DNA of 39,269 bases from an uncultured Verrucomicrobiota bacterium (GTDB taxonomy: Bacteria > Verrucomicrobiota > Kiritimatiellia > CAJWTS01): contig CAJWTS010000037.1 of the NCBI GenBank assembly GCA_913047795.1, positions 1 through 39,269 on the forward strand. Direction: 5' to 3'. The stretch's first letter is position 1; each line of letters begins with the position of its first letter. The notes below the pieces were generated by a model. The model saw only the letters and a list, made by a program, of their open reading frames with translations. It did not search any database and was not told where the DNA came from. Below, piece after piece: positions 16,669 to 24,956 of the stretch. A program made the position numbers and the translations under genes.

Positions 16669-17478
16669 ATGAAGATTCGAGCCCAGCTGTACCAGCAATT
16701 CGATGCGGATCACGCGCGCGATGTGCCTGCCGAATCCTATGGCGGCTGGAAGTCGGTCGATATCGAGATCAACCCCGAACGCACGGCGGTGGTCTCGATG
16801 CACGCCTGGGATTGTGGAACGGCAGACCGGTTTCCCGGTTGGTGGCGTGCCGTGGAATACATTCCGCGTTCGCACGAGATTTGCCGTACGGTCTATCCGC
16901 CACTCTTGAAGGCGGTGCGCGAGAGCTCGCTGCATCTAATGCATGTCGTGAGTGATCAGGATTATTACGCGGAGTATCCGGGCTACAAGCGCGCGGTGGA
17001 ACTCGCCGGTCCCGATCCCGACCCACCGGAATACGCCAGGGGCGACGATGAACTGGGTAAGCTCTGGTCTCTGAAAGGCGAGCAGTCCTTCACCGGCACA
17101 CATAATGCCGACGATATTAAACGCGGCGCCGCTGCGATGGGATTCCCCGAAGAAGCGCGTCCAGAAGGATCCGAGGGCATCGCGAAGAACACGGAGCAGC
17201 TGTTTGCGCTGTGCAAAGACGCACAGGTGAATCACCTGGTTTATATCGGATTCGCGATCAACTGGTGCTTGCTCAATTCACCCGGCGGCATGGTCGACAT
17301 GAGCCGTCGCGGTTTCATGTGTTCCACCATCCGCGAGGCGGTGACGGCTGTCGAGAACAAGGCGACCGCGCGCGAAGAGCAATGCAAGGAGATCGCCCTC
17401 TGGCGTGTTGCCGTCGCGTTCGGGTTCGTGTTCGAGTTGGGTGATTTTCTGGCAGGGGTCGTCGCCCCGCGTCCATGA
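16669..17478 (+). CDS. Isochorismatase-family cysteine hydrolase, probably divergent
   Basis: The product is 269 aa and starts at ATG, 18 bases after the glycosidase gene. The family's nucleophile loop is present as YIGFAINWCLL with C200, and the downstream SRRGF pattern fits. The N-terminal strand TAVVSMHAWDCG aligns with the usual DM(W)D motif. The catalytic Asp position then appears occupied by H45, and D48 is the later conserved Asp. A Lys in LWSLKGEQSFTGT (K of the D-K-C triad) is plausible. The enzyme may therefore be altered or inactive, although a gap-shifted alignment could restore an Asp. Family members hydrolyse amides or vinyl ethers of small molecules. Pairing with a glycosidase suggests a role in processing a modified sugar, which is speculative. 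Confidence 0.8.
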   Translation: MKIRAQLYQQFDADHARDVPAESYGGWKSVDIEINPERTAVVSMHAWDCGTADRFPGWWRAVEYIPRSHEICRTVYPPLLKAVRESSLHLMHVVSDQDYYAEYPGYKRAVELAGPDPDPPEYARGDDELGKLWSLKGEQSFTGTHNADDIKRGAAAMGFPEEARPEGSEGIAKNTEQLFALCKDAQVNHLVYIGFAINWCLLNSPGGMVDMSRRGFMCSTIREAVTAVENKATAREEQCKEIALWRVAVAFGFVFELGDFLAGVVAPRP

Positions 17479-17766
17479 GGAGGCTGTACGCCTCACGATA
17501 TCGTTCCAGAGGGCAGGGTCAGGCGTGTATGACTGCGCTTTCAAGGCCTAACGTGCATCGCCTCACGGACACCATGGGCGCGTTCCCTGGATTACTTCTA
17601 ACCAAACCGAGTATTCTGGACCCCTGTCAGTGGATTTCGTTCGGTAACATTCGGTCTCGCGGGTTTCGTCCCGTGCGCCAACCCCTTTAACGGTTTGCAT
17701 TCCCATCATGCGTGCGTATATGATCCCCGCCCGTCACGAATATGAACCGCCGATACGGAGATGAGC
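17479..17766. promoter_or_regulatory. Intergenic region with likely promoter for the TPR lipoprotein
   Basis: This stretch of 288 bases holds a short hairpin GAGGC-TGTAC-GCCTC (17480-17494) just after the upstream stop, a weak terminator candidate. Near the downstream gene, TTGCAT (17695-17700) and TATGAT (17719-17724) lie 18 bases apart, resembling a housekeeping sigma promoter. The -10 matches 5 of 6 and the -35 matches 3 of 6. Transcription would begin ~35 bases before the start codon. Confidence 0.4.
17757..17760 (+). promoter_or_regulatory. Ribosome-binding site GGAG deciding the start at 17767
   Basis: GGAG abuts an ATG at 17761 but sits exactly 6 bases before the in-frame ATG at 17767. 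The second ATG is therefore preferred as the start. Confidence 0.65.
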
Positions 17767-18642
17767 ATGACCCGACCTAAGACCAGTATGATTCTTCCTC
17801 TCGCCGTGATGATTGCCGCACTGGCCGTCAGCGGTTGCGCGCGCTCCCAGTCGGAACAGGACGAGACGGCAAGCGAGGCCTACAACTATGGTTTGTTCTA
17901 TGCGGACAAGGGTGACATCGCGACTGCCGTCGCCTGGTTCGACGAAGCGATCCGAATGATGCCCGATAATTCCGACGCCTACGTCGCGCGCGGCGTGGCG
18001 AAGGCGCAGCTGGGCGATCCGGGTGCAGCCGTGATGGATCTGAGTCACGGTATTCGCGCCAACCCGGAATCGGCCCGGGCCTACCATGAGCGCGGCATGC
18101 TCTACATCCGGGCCGGGGCCCTGGAACTGGCTATCGCGGACTTTAGCGACGCGTTGCGCATCGAACCGGATCGCAATCTGTATTCCAAACGCGGCTATGC
18201 CTACATGAAGCAGGGCAACGGTCAGGCCGCCCTTCAGGATTTTAACATGGCTGTGCAGCAGAACCCGAACTCGTCGGAGGCCTACAATCATCGCGGGTTT
18301 CTCTATCTGCAGGCCGGGAAGCTCGAGGCGGCCATGGCGGACATGAATCGTGCCTTGGAGCTCAATCCGAAGTTCACGGATGCCTACAATACGCGCGGAC
18401 TGATCTCCACGCACGCCAGGCAGTGGGAAGCAGCGCTCAAGGATTTCAATACGGCGCTGCAATTGCAACCGGGTTTTAAGCAGGTGATTGACAATCGCGC
18501 GCATGTGCTTGCCCAGCTGGGCCAGTCCGAGCAGCCTGACGTCGAACCCGCGGCAGGGAAGGATGGGGGTGTGGTCATGGCACCCGATGATGAGCCGCCC
18601 GTGCCTGCGGAGGCTCCGGAGCCTGCGCCGAATATGGAGTGA
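17767..18642 (+). CDS. TPR-repeat lipoprotein
   Basis: The start at 17767 is set by the GGAG spacing. The 291-aa product has a lipoprotein signal peptide with lipobox VSGC (C24 is the lipidated cysteine), so it is membrane-anchored in the periplasm. Residues ~35-240 are about six tandem TPRs of the canonical A-x-x-x-x-x-G-x-x-x-x-A type (YNYGLFYADKGDIATAVAWF, AYNHRGFLYLQAGKLEAAMA). The tail is an acidic, Pro-rich linker (DDEPPVPAEAPEPAPNME). TPR lipoproteins scaffold envelope complexes, but no partner is evident. It lies upstream of a TMTC-like glycosyltransferase on the same strand with a 131-base gap containing a strong palindrome, so co-transcription is uncertain. Confidence 0.88.
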   Translation: MTRPKTSMILPLAVMIAALAVSGCARSQSEQDETASEAYNYGLFYADKGDIATAVAWFDEAIRMMPDNSDAYVARGVAKAQLGDPGAAVMDLSHGIRANPESARAYHERGMLYIRAGALELAIADFSDALRIEPDRNLYSKRGYAYMKQGNGQAALQDFNMAVQQNPNSSEAYNHRGFLYLQAGKLEAAMADMNRALELNPKFTDAYNTRGLISTHARQWEAALKDFNTALQLQPGFKQVIDNRAHVLAQLGQSEQPDVEPAAGKDGGVVMAPDDEPPVPAEAPEPAPNME

Positions 18643-18656
18643 CCCGCGCGCGGGTC
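18641..18656. terminator. GACCCGCGCGCGGGTC palindrome at the lipoprotein stop codon
   Basis: This perfect 16-base inverted repeat begins inside the TGA stop (18640-18642). It can form a 6-bp GC stem with a CGCG loop and is followed by a short TTTT within 10 bases. A second perfect palindrome, AGGCTCCGGAGCCT (18611-18624), lies just upstream within the coding sequence. The position suggests transcription termination or attenuation before the glycosyltransferase gene. Confidence 0.5.
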
Positions 18657-18725
18657 GAGGCGTTTTCGACAAGAATGCCCTGAATCCCAACGGATTCATC
18701 TACGCTTTTTTCGACGACTGGATCT

Positions 18726-18742
18726 GAATTCGTTAGAATTCG
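18726..18742. repeat. GAATTCG direct repeat, 10-base phasing, upstream of 18774
   Basis: GAATTCG occurs at 18726-18732 and again at 18736-18742. The ten-base phasing places both on the same DNA face, ~32 bases before the start codon. GAATTCG-like words also recur upstream of the gene at 39143. A regulator site is possible but unproven. Confidence 0.3.
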
Positions 18743-18773
18743 GGTGCAGTCCATCGAAGTCACGATATCTCCA

Positions 18774-20741
18774 ATGAAGCATCGCGCTACCATAGTCGCC
18801 CTGTTGGTTCTCACCGTTGCCATGGTGGTCGTCTATGGGCAGACCGTGAATCACGTTTTCCTGAACTGGGACGACTACGACAACATCACCAAGAACGAGC
18901 GTTTCAACCCGGTGACGCTCAAGAAGATCGGGCTCTTTTGGCAGAAGCCATACTGGGGCCTCTATATACCGGCGACGTACACGCTCTTCGGGATCGAGAG
19001 CTATTTCGCGACGGAGACGACCCCGTTCGGGACGGATATTCATCCCGGACTTTTTCACACGGTCAGTATCGTGATGCAGGTCATCTGCGTCTGGTTGGTC
19101 TTTTTTATCCTGCGCCGTTTCACGACGAGCACCGCGGCGGCCTGCCTGGGCGCGCTTTTGTTCGGGCTGCACCCGATCCAGGTCGAAAGCGTGTGTTGGG
19201 TGACGGAGCAGAGGGGGATGTTGAGCCACGTTTTTGGTTTGTCGGCCGTGGTTCTGTTTCTCGGTCGCCGTTGCGGAGTTGAGGCAGGGAAAGGGGCGCA
19301 ATCGACCAAGGCGGTATTGTGGTACGTCGGTGCTACATTGCTCTACGCGCTTGCGTTGCTTTCAAAGCCCTCTGCGGTTTCCTTGCCGCTGATGATCCTG
19401 GTGCTGATTTGGTTGGACCAGGACTGCGACTGGAAGGTGCTCAAGCGACCGGCGTTGTGGATGCTTCCATGGGTATTGATTGCGCTGGTCGTAGCTGCGG
19501 TTTCGAAGATCGAGCAGCCCGACGAGTGGATCCGTTACGTGACTCCGGTCCACCTGCGGCCCTTTGTCGCCGGGGACGCTCTTTCGTTCTATATAATGAA
19601 GACGCTGTTGCCGTACGAACTGGGACCCGATTATGGACGCAGCCCGACCTACGTGCTGGGGCAGTGGTGGGGCTACGCGACCTGGATTCCGGCGGTGCTG
19701 ATCCTGGGCGGGATCGCGTGGGCCGACTGGCGCCGCAGCCCACCATCAGGAGGGCGACGCATGTACTATGCGGCCGCGGCGGCCCTGTTTTTCTTTGCTC
19801 TGGCGCCCGTGCTGGGATTCATTCCGTTCAACTTTCAGGACAAGTCGACCGTGGGGGATCGCTACATGTACCTGGCCATGCTTGGCCCGGCACTGGCGGC
19901 GACCGTCTGGATGGGTGTGTCGGATCAGAAGCGCCGTCGGGAACGTGTCGGCCTCGCGTCCGCCGTGGTGGTCTTCGCTGGCGTGTTGTCGTTTCTGTTC
20001 GCCGGCATCTGGAAGGATCACGACAGTTTTTACGCGAATGCGATGAAAGTAAACGGGCAGAGTTCGATGGCGCATAATAATCTCGGTACATATTATCTCG
20101 ACAACGGCTTCGCGGCGGAGGCGATTGCGCTCTTCCACCGGTCGCATCTGCTCGAGCCGCGGAACGCGGAATCGTTGAACAACCTCGTCAGCGCGATGTT
20201 AAACAATGAGCGGCACGCAGAGGCGGAGCCGATGGCGGAGCGAGCCCTGGAGTTGGACTACAAGAAGGCGCAGGCGCATATCAACATGGGCATGCTACGT
20301 GCCAACCAGGGGCGCGTGGACGACGCGATCGCGCACCAGCGCGAAGCGATCCGGCTCAAACCGACTGCGAGCCGTGCTTACAACAATCTGGGCGCGGACC
20401 TGATGACCAAGGGTGAGACGCAGCGTGGATTGCAGGCCTTCGCGAATGCCGTGATGCACGACCCGCGGCATGCCATGTCGCGCCGCAATTACTCCATCGC
20501 GTTGCGTGATACGGGCCACCTGGATAAGGCGCTGCAGCAGGTCCTGGCCGCCGAGCAACTGCAGCCCGGCGACCCGTTGACCTACGAGTCGATCGGAAGC
20601 ATCTTCGCGTTGATGGGGCGTTACGAGGAAGCGGTCCAGGCGCTCGAATTGTCGTTGCGCATCGATCCCAGCACGGCGCATTTTCTGACGAACGCGCTCG
20701 AAGCCTGCCGGCAGAGGATGGCTTTTGGAGGATGGAGGTAG
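18774..20741 (+). CDS. TMTC-like membrane O-glycosyltransferase (GT-C) with C-terminal TPRs
   Basis: ATG 18774 gives 655 aa; GTG 18744 would add ten residues. After the first membrane helix (ATIVALLVLTVAMVVVYG) comes FLNWDDYDNI with the GT-C acidic pair D33-D34. This is followed by about ten more hydrophobic helices to ~residue 415. The segment FGLHPIQVESVCWVTEQRG resembles the conserved HPvHtEaV region of eukaryotic TMTC protein O-mannosyltransferases (established family knowledge; homology judged by eye). Residues ~430-655 are TPRs (AHNNLGTYYLDNGFAAEAIALF). The family uses a polyprenyl-phosphate sugar donor and glycosylates exported proteins. A paralogue is encoded at 35036-36991, and the two flank the giant surface-protein cluster. 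Confidence 0.88.
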   Translation: MKHRATIVALLVLTVAMVVVYGQTVNHVFLNWDDYDNITKNERFNPVTLKKIGLFWQKPYWGLYIPATYTLFGIESYFATETTPFGTDIHPGLFHTVSIVMQVICVWLVFFILRRFTTSTAAACLGALLFGLHPIQVESVCWVTEQRGMLSHVFGLSAVVLFLGRRCGVEAGKGAQSTKAVLWYVGATLLYALALLSKPSAVSLPLMILVLIWLDQDCDWKVLKRPALWMLPWVLIALVVAAVSKIEQPDEWIRYVTPVHLRPFVAGDALSFYIMKTLLPYELGPDYGRSPTYVLGQWWGYATWIPAVLILGGIAWADWRRSPPSGGRRMYYAAAAALFFFALAPVLGFIPFNFQDKSTVGDRYMYLAMLGPALAATVWMGVSDQKRRRERVGLASAVVVFAGVLSFLFAGIWKDHDSFYANAMKVNGQSSMAHNNLGTYYLDNGFAAEAIALFHRSHLLEPRNAESLNNLVSAMLNNERHAEAEPMAERALELDYKKAQAHINMGMLRANQGRVDDAIAHQREAIRLKPTASRAYNNLGADLMTKGETQRGLQAFANAVMHDPRHAMSRRNYSIALRDTGHLDKALQQVLAAEQLQPGDPLTYESIGSIFALMGRYEEAVQALELSLRIDPSTAHFLTNALEACRQRMAFGGWR

Positions 20742-21065
20742 GACTGCAGCAGGGTCAATGAGCATTGGTTTGGGGGAGGGGCCTTCGGCCTGACATGCGT
20801 GTTCTTGCTCTAAACCGCGACGATGCGCCGGTTTTGGTGCGTTTTATGGTGCGTAATGACAGGAGGCGGGCATTTTTTCTGGTCTGACGCGGTGCAATGG
20901 ACCCAAAATACGCGTAGGTGGCCAGAGATAGACTCAGGAGGTTTGGGAGATATCTGAAATTATTCAGCATTATTGCTTGCACCTCCCGCAGAATAAGGCT
21001 AAATTTTGTCATATCAGGTCGGTTAAGTTGTCTGAGAGTTGGCGTATAGCGATTCGAATATAATT
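20742..21065. promoter_or_regulatory. Intergenic region before the surface-protein operon (324 bases)
   Basis: The hairpin GGCC-TTC-GGCC (20780-20790) may help terminate the glycosyltransferase transcript. TGGTGCGT occurs twice, 12 bases apart (20835-20842 and 20847-20854). CTGAA-ATTA-TTCAG (20954-20967) is a small inverted repeat. A TATAAT lies at 21059-21064, only two bases before the chosen ATG, and has no -35 at 16-18 bases. The operon's promoter should be in this stretch, but I cannot fix it. Confidence 0.4.
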
Positions 21066-24000
21066 ATGTTCTGGTCCAAGAAGTCTGAACTGGTGCGGGT
21101 TGCGGGAGCAATATCTTTCTGTCTCGCCCTTGGTGTGCCGTCGGCGCATGCCATCTCGATTACGGCCACCTCGAACGGGACTTGGGACGACACGGCAACC
21201 TGGCTGCCCGCACAGGTGCCGGTTGTGGGCGACGCGGTCTTCATTACCGGGTCGCGCCTGGTGTCGGCCACGACGCCCGGTGGCCAGGCCTTCGGGGAAA
21301 ACGGTGTCCAGAGCGTGTGGTCTTCAACCGTTAATCCGTTTCTGCGCATTGACAGTGGCGACCTGGTGCACACCAACGACAGCGTGCTCGTTTGGAGCGC
21401 TGCCAGCGGCACGCCGATCATGTCGCTGAACACACCTTACGACTTCATCAACAAGGGCATCTTCAGCAATAACGCGACGGTCGGCACCAAGTACATGGAC
21501 CACGGTGCGTTCAGCTTCTTCATCAACGAAGGCACGGTCGTCATGACGGCCAGCGCTAACTGGCAGGTCCGCGGCGGGTCCTCCGGCGGCATGAGCAATC
21601 TCGTCGGCGCCGAGTGGATCTCCTCGGGCAGCGGCATGACGATTACCGGAACGTCACCCCTCGACCGCTTCGCCAATCGCGGAATTGTGCGGGCCGACGG
21701 CGCCAACTTTTATATGCGCATGGCCTACAGTGGCCCGGGCGAGATCCAGGCGACGAACAACGGCGCCTTCCTTTTCAATTCGACGAGCCTCCCCGAGACG
21801 GGCAACCTTTGGGGGCCCGGTGAGATCTTTCGTACCGGCGGCGGAGGTCAGGTTCGTCTGGGCGGAGAATTTGAATCGATCGAAGGCACGATCGCGGGCG
21901 ACAGCAACGTCGTCCTGGGTGGTGTCAGCATGTCATTCGTGCCCTCCGGGTCGCCCTCTTATATCGATATGAGCAACGGGACCGGTGGTCGCGCGGAATT
22001 CGACTGGGAAGGTCGCAGCTCAATTCCGGGTATGGGATCCGGAACGGATGTTCTCGAGCTGCGCAGCCCGATTCGGCACAACGGCAAGAACGGCTACATT
22101 GGATTCTCTGGCAACGGTCTGGTCCGAAACATGGCGGGGAACCGGTGGGTCCTGCAGTCCAACGTTTTCTATCTCCGCTGCACGCCGGGAGTTGAGAACC
22201 TGGGCACAATGGATTCGCGCGATCAGTTTGTCTTCAACCATGATGGGGGCAGCGGCGCGCTCAGTAACCGCGCAGGCGCGCTATGGCTTGTCTCCAAGGG
22301 CACCGCCTCGTACAGCTCGACCGCCGAGACGCGCTTTTTCCACAATGCCGGCACGCTCCTCGTAGACAGTAACTCCACATTCTCCATGCGGGGCAAGTAC
22401 GTCGACGGGGGCGGCTCGCTGATTGCCAGCAACAACGCCCTCATCGAGTTCAATTCGACCAGTACTGGCAAACATGAGTTGAACGCGTTGTCGAAGTTCA
22501 TAACCGGCGGCGGCGGCCAGATCCGGCTGGGCGGCAAAATTGGCGAGATGCGCGGCACGATCAGCGGTACGAGTAATGTGGTCATTCAGAATACGATGGT
22601 CACCGGCCAGGCGCTGTCTTACATCGACATGAACGGCGGGACCCTCGGGCGGACGCACCTGGACCATATCGGCGAAAGCGGGGGTCACACCATCGGCGCC
22701 GGCCATGTGCTTGAGTTCCGCAGCCCCATTCGGCACGTCGGTGTACCGAGCTATAACCTGTGGCAGGGCAGCGGGATCATTCGTAACGCGGCCGGCAATT
22801 CCTTCATCCTGACGAATAGCTCGATGTACCTCCGCTCCGGAGTATTCATAGAGAACCTGGGCACGATGGATTGTCATGGCCTGTCGTTCAACATCGACAG
22901 CACGTCCGGGGGCATCAGCAATAAGAATCTCTTTCTGGCATCGCTCAGGACGACAACGGTTAACGCCGGCAACCTGCCTGCGATGTATTTCGTGAACGAG
23001 GGCAGCGTACGCGCGGATGGCCCGACAGCGGTCCTGAACATGAATTCCACGTACTTCGACACAGGCGGCTACACCGTGGCGGCAAGCAACAGCGCCCGGA
23101 TCGAGTTTACGGATACCGCAATTGGTACGGGCTCGATCACCGTGGCGAGTAGCAAGTGGGTCACGGGCAGCGGCGGCGAGATCCGGCTCGGCGGTGAGTT
23201 TGCGGCCTTCCGGGGCATCATCCAGGGCACCAGCAATGTCGTGATTCGCAACTCGATGTATGCGGACGCGGTCCTGAGCATCATCGACCTGGACGGCGGC
23301 ACGGGCGGCCGCGCGGAGTTAGACTGGGTTGGCGAGAACGGTCCGATATTCACGATCCCCAGCGGCAAAATCTGCGAGTTCCGGTCACCCATCCGGCACG
23401 ACGGCGCGACCGCCAATGGGAACAATTCCGTTAACGGCCCCGGCGTCTTGATCAACACCGTCGGGAACACGATGTTGGCGACCAATCGGGCGCTCTACCT
23501 GGGCAGCACGCTGCAGTTCCGGAACTTCGGAACGATCCGGATGCAGGGCGGATCGAACCTCCGTTTCGAAATGCGCGACGCCCAGAACTCATTCATCACG
23601 AATGGGCCAGGCGCTTCGATCATCGCCGAGTCGGGTGGCAACACCATTCTCGGTTTTGATGCTCCGTCGACCCTGCGCAATGGCGGCCTGGTGATGGCAG
23701 ACGGCGGCCGCCTCGAGCTCTACTGCGGTTATCATGGGCCTAGCGGCACGATGATCGCGACCAACGGCGGCGCGATTGTATTCAACGATCACGACGGCAG
23801 CACGATCGCGACCAACATCTTCGGCACGAACCATGTCTTCCAGTCGGCCGCCAACAGCGAGATCCTGATCGGCGGTCTGCTCGGCACGCATGTCAACGGC
23901 ACTTTCAGCGGCCCCGGCCGGATCGGTATAGAAGGCATGCGCATCATGGCTCTGACGACGCATATCCAGATCGCCAACGCGTCGGCGCTGGTCTGGAGCA

Positions 24001-24953
24001 ATTCGTCTGCGAACAGCTCAGATATACTTGCTCTTAACAATGCCGTGCATATTCACAGTGATGTGAACTTCAACAACGCGCAACCCAGCGATCACCAGTA
24101 CATCCAGAGCACGGCTGGAGGCGGCGGCACGTTCACGCTGGTGGCGGGCAAGACATTCACACATAGCAGTCCGTCGGACCTATACCTAATGAACACGGCC
24201 ACATTCGAAAATCGCGGTACCTTCCGTTACGCCGTCGATGCTACGCCGGACGTGCGTTTCGATGGGGTCGGGGGCGAAAGCTTCTACAATTTCGGTACGA
24301 TCGAGGTCACGAACGTAACGGGTAGCTTCGGGGGCGCGGTGTCCAGCGATCTGTTTCACAATCCGGGCGAAATCCTGATCAGCCACCCGAGCGGGGTATT
24401 TACCGTCGATTCGGACCTGCAGTTCCCAGAGTATGTCAGCGGTGACAAATCACTTACGGGCGGCACCTACCAGGTGGCAGGTACGCTCAATCTCGATCCG
24501 GCCAACGGGTTGATCAACACGATCGGCACCAATGTGACCGTGCGCCTCGTGACACCCACAGCGGACTTTGCCGAACTCGATCTGCTGACCGTCTACGGCA
24601 CCTTCGGCTGTTACGACGAGTTCAAGTTCACCACGGCCAATGCCTTTACCTTGACCGGCACCTTCGAGGTGCGCCTGGGCGACCCGGCCACGAACGAGTT
24701 TGACGTGATCACCGGCGTCGAGTTGACCGCCGCGGTGCCCACCCTGACCGGGGCCACGGTCGATGTGCTGGATAACGGCCTGACCAACGGCGGCACGTTC
24801 ACGATCATGACCTGGAGCGGTGGCGATGCGGCGGACGTCACGCTCGGTAGCGTGCCCAACAACGGCCTGCTGTATGAACTCGTCAACACGCCGTCGAATA
24901 TCCAGATCAATGCCAGCCTCCCGGCCAGGGGCCTGGTCGTGATTTACGAGTAA
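21066..24953 (+). CDS. Giant exported repeat protein A (adhesin-like, ~220-aa repeats)
   Basis: ATG 21066 gives 1295 aa; an alternative TTG start at 21039 lacks support. A signal peptide ends at SAHA. The mature N-terminus, SITATSNGTWDDTATW, followed by LPAQVPVVGDAVFI, is a W-x-W-P-D motif like the opening strand of G8/autotransporter-type beta-helices. A ~220-residue unit repeats three to four times. Its markers are TGGGGQxRLGGEF (near residues 257, 479 and 699, degenerate near 925) and LEFRSPIRHxG (near 330, 548 and 768), followed by VENLGTM-type turns. This predicts a long right-handed beta-helix. A conserved C-module (YGTFGCYDEF, GLTNGGTFTIMTWSGGDAAD) precedes the tail ARGLVVIYE. There is no beta-barrel, LPXTG or PEP-CTERM. 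The likely role is surface adhesion or structure, by inference. It is first in a tight operon with the next two genes. Confidence 0.88.
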   Translation: MFWSKKSELVRVAGAISFCLALGVPSAHAISITATSNGTWDDTATWLPAQVPVVGDAVFITGSRLVSATTPGGQAFGENGVQSVWSSTVNPFLRIDSGDLVHTNDSVLVWSAASGTPIMSLNTPYDFINKGIFSNNATVGTKYMDHGAFSFFINEGTVVMTASANWQVRGGSSGGMSNLVGAEWISSGSGMTITGTSPLDRFANRGIVRADGANFYMRMAYSGPGEIQATNNGAFLFNSTSLPETGNLWGPGEIFRTGGGGQVRLGGEFESIEGTIAGDSNVVLGGVSMSFVPSGSPSYIDMSNGTGGRAEFDWEGRSSIPGMGSGTDVLELRSPIRHNGKNGYIGFSGNGLVRNMAGNRWVLQSNVFYLRCTPGVENLGTMDSRDQFVFNHDGGSGALSNRAGALWLVSKGTASYSSTAETRFFHNAGTLLVDSNSTFSMRGKYVDGGGSLIASNNALIEFNSTSTGKHELNALSKFITGGGGQIRLGGKIGEMRGTISGTSNVVIQNTMVTGQALSYIDMNGGTLGRTHLDHIGESGGHTIGAGHVLEFRSPIRHVGVPSYNLWQGSGIIRNAAGNSFILTNSSMYLRSGVFIENLGTMDCHGLSFNIDSTSGGISNKNLFLASLRTTTVNAGNLPAMYFVNEGSVRADGPTAVLNMNSTYFDTGGYTVAASNSARIEFTDTAIGTGSITVASSKWVTGSGGEIRLGGEFAAFRGIIQGTSNVVIRNSMYADAVLSIIDLDGGTGGRAELDWVGENGPIFTIPSGKICEFRSPIRHDGATANGNNSVNGPGVLINTVGNTMLATNRALYLGSTLQFRNFGTIRMQGGSNLRFEMRDAQNSFITNGPGASIIAESGGNTILGFDAPSTLRNGGLVMADGGRLELYCGYHGPSGTMIATNGGAIVFNDHDGSTIATNIFGTNHVFQSAANSEILIGGLLGTHVNGTFSGPGRIGIEGMRIMALTTHIQIANASALVWSNSSANSSDILALNNAVHIHSDVNFNNAQPSDHQYIQSTAGGGGTFTLVAGKTFTHSSPSDLYLMNTATFENRGTFRYAVDATPDVRFDGVGGESFYNFGTIEVTNVTGSFGGAVSSDLFHNPGEILISHPSGVFTVDSDLQFPEYVSGDKSLTGGTYQVAGTLNLDPANGLINTIGTNVTVRLVTPTADFAELDLLTVYGTFGCYDEFKFTTANAFTLTGTFEVRLGDPATNEFDVITGVELTAAVPTLTGATVDVLDNGLTNGGTFTIMTWSGGDAADVTLGSVPNNGLLYELVNTPSNIQINASLPARGLVVIYE
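21154..21256 (+). repeat. Near-identical DNA block shared with 25048-25150 (copy 1)
   Basis: Positions 21154-21238 are identical base for base to 25048-25132 (85 bases). After one mismatch, 17 further bases match. The block encodes the first mature-protein motif of both paralogues. Flanking coding sequence differs much more, so this is a local conversion or recent duplication track. Confidence 0.9.
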
Positions 24954-24956
24954 GGG

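Noticed and set aside
17475..17690. A 71-codon frame whose ATG overlaps the stop of the isochorismatase-like gene (ATGA)
   Set aside because: The overlap looks like coupling, but the predicted peptide has no recognisable pattern, is Arg-rich and then random, and lies in a spacer holding the next gene's promoter.
20755..21012. An 85-codon minus-strand frame in the spacer before the surface operon
   Set aside because: It has no ribosome-binding site; the second half is a basic low-complexity run and it overlaps hairpins and small repeats. No supporting homology is apparent.
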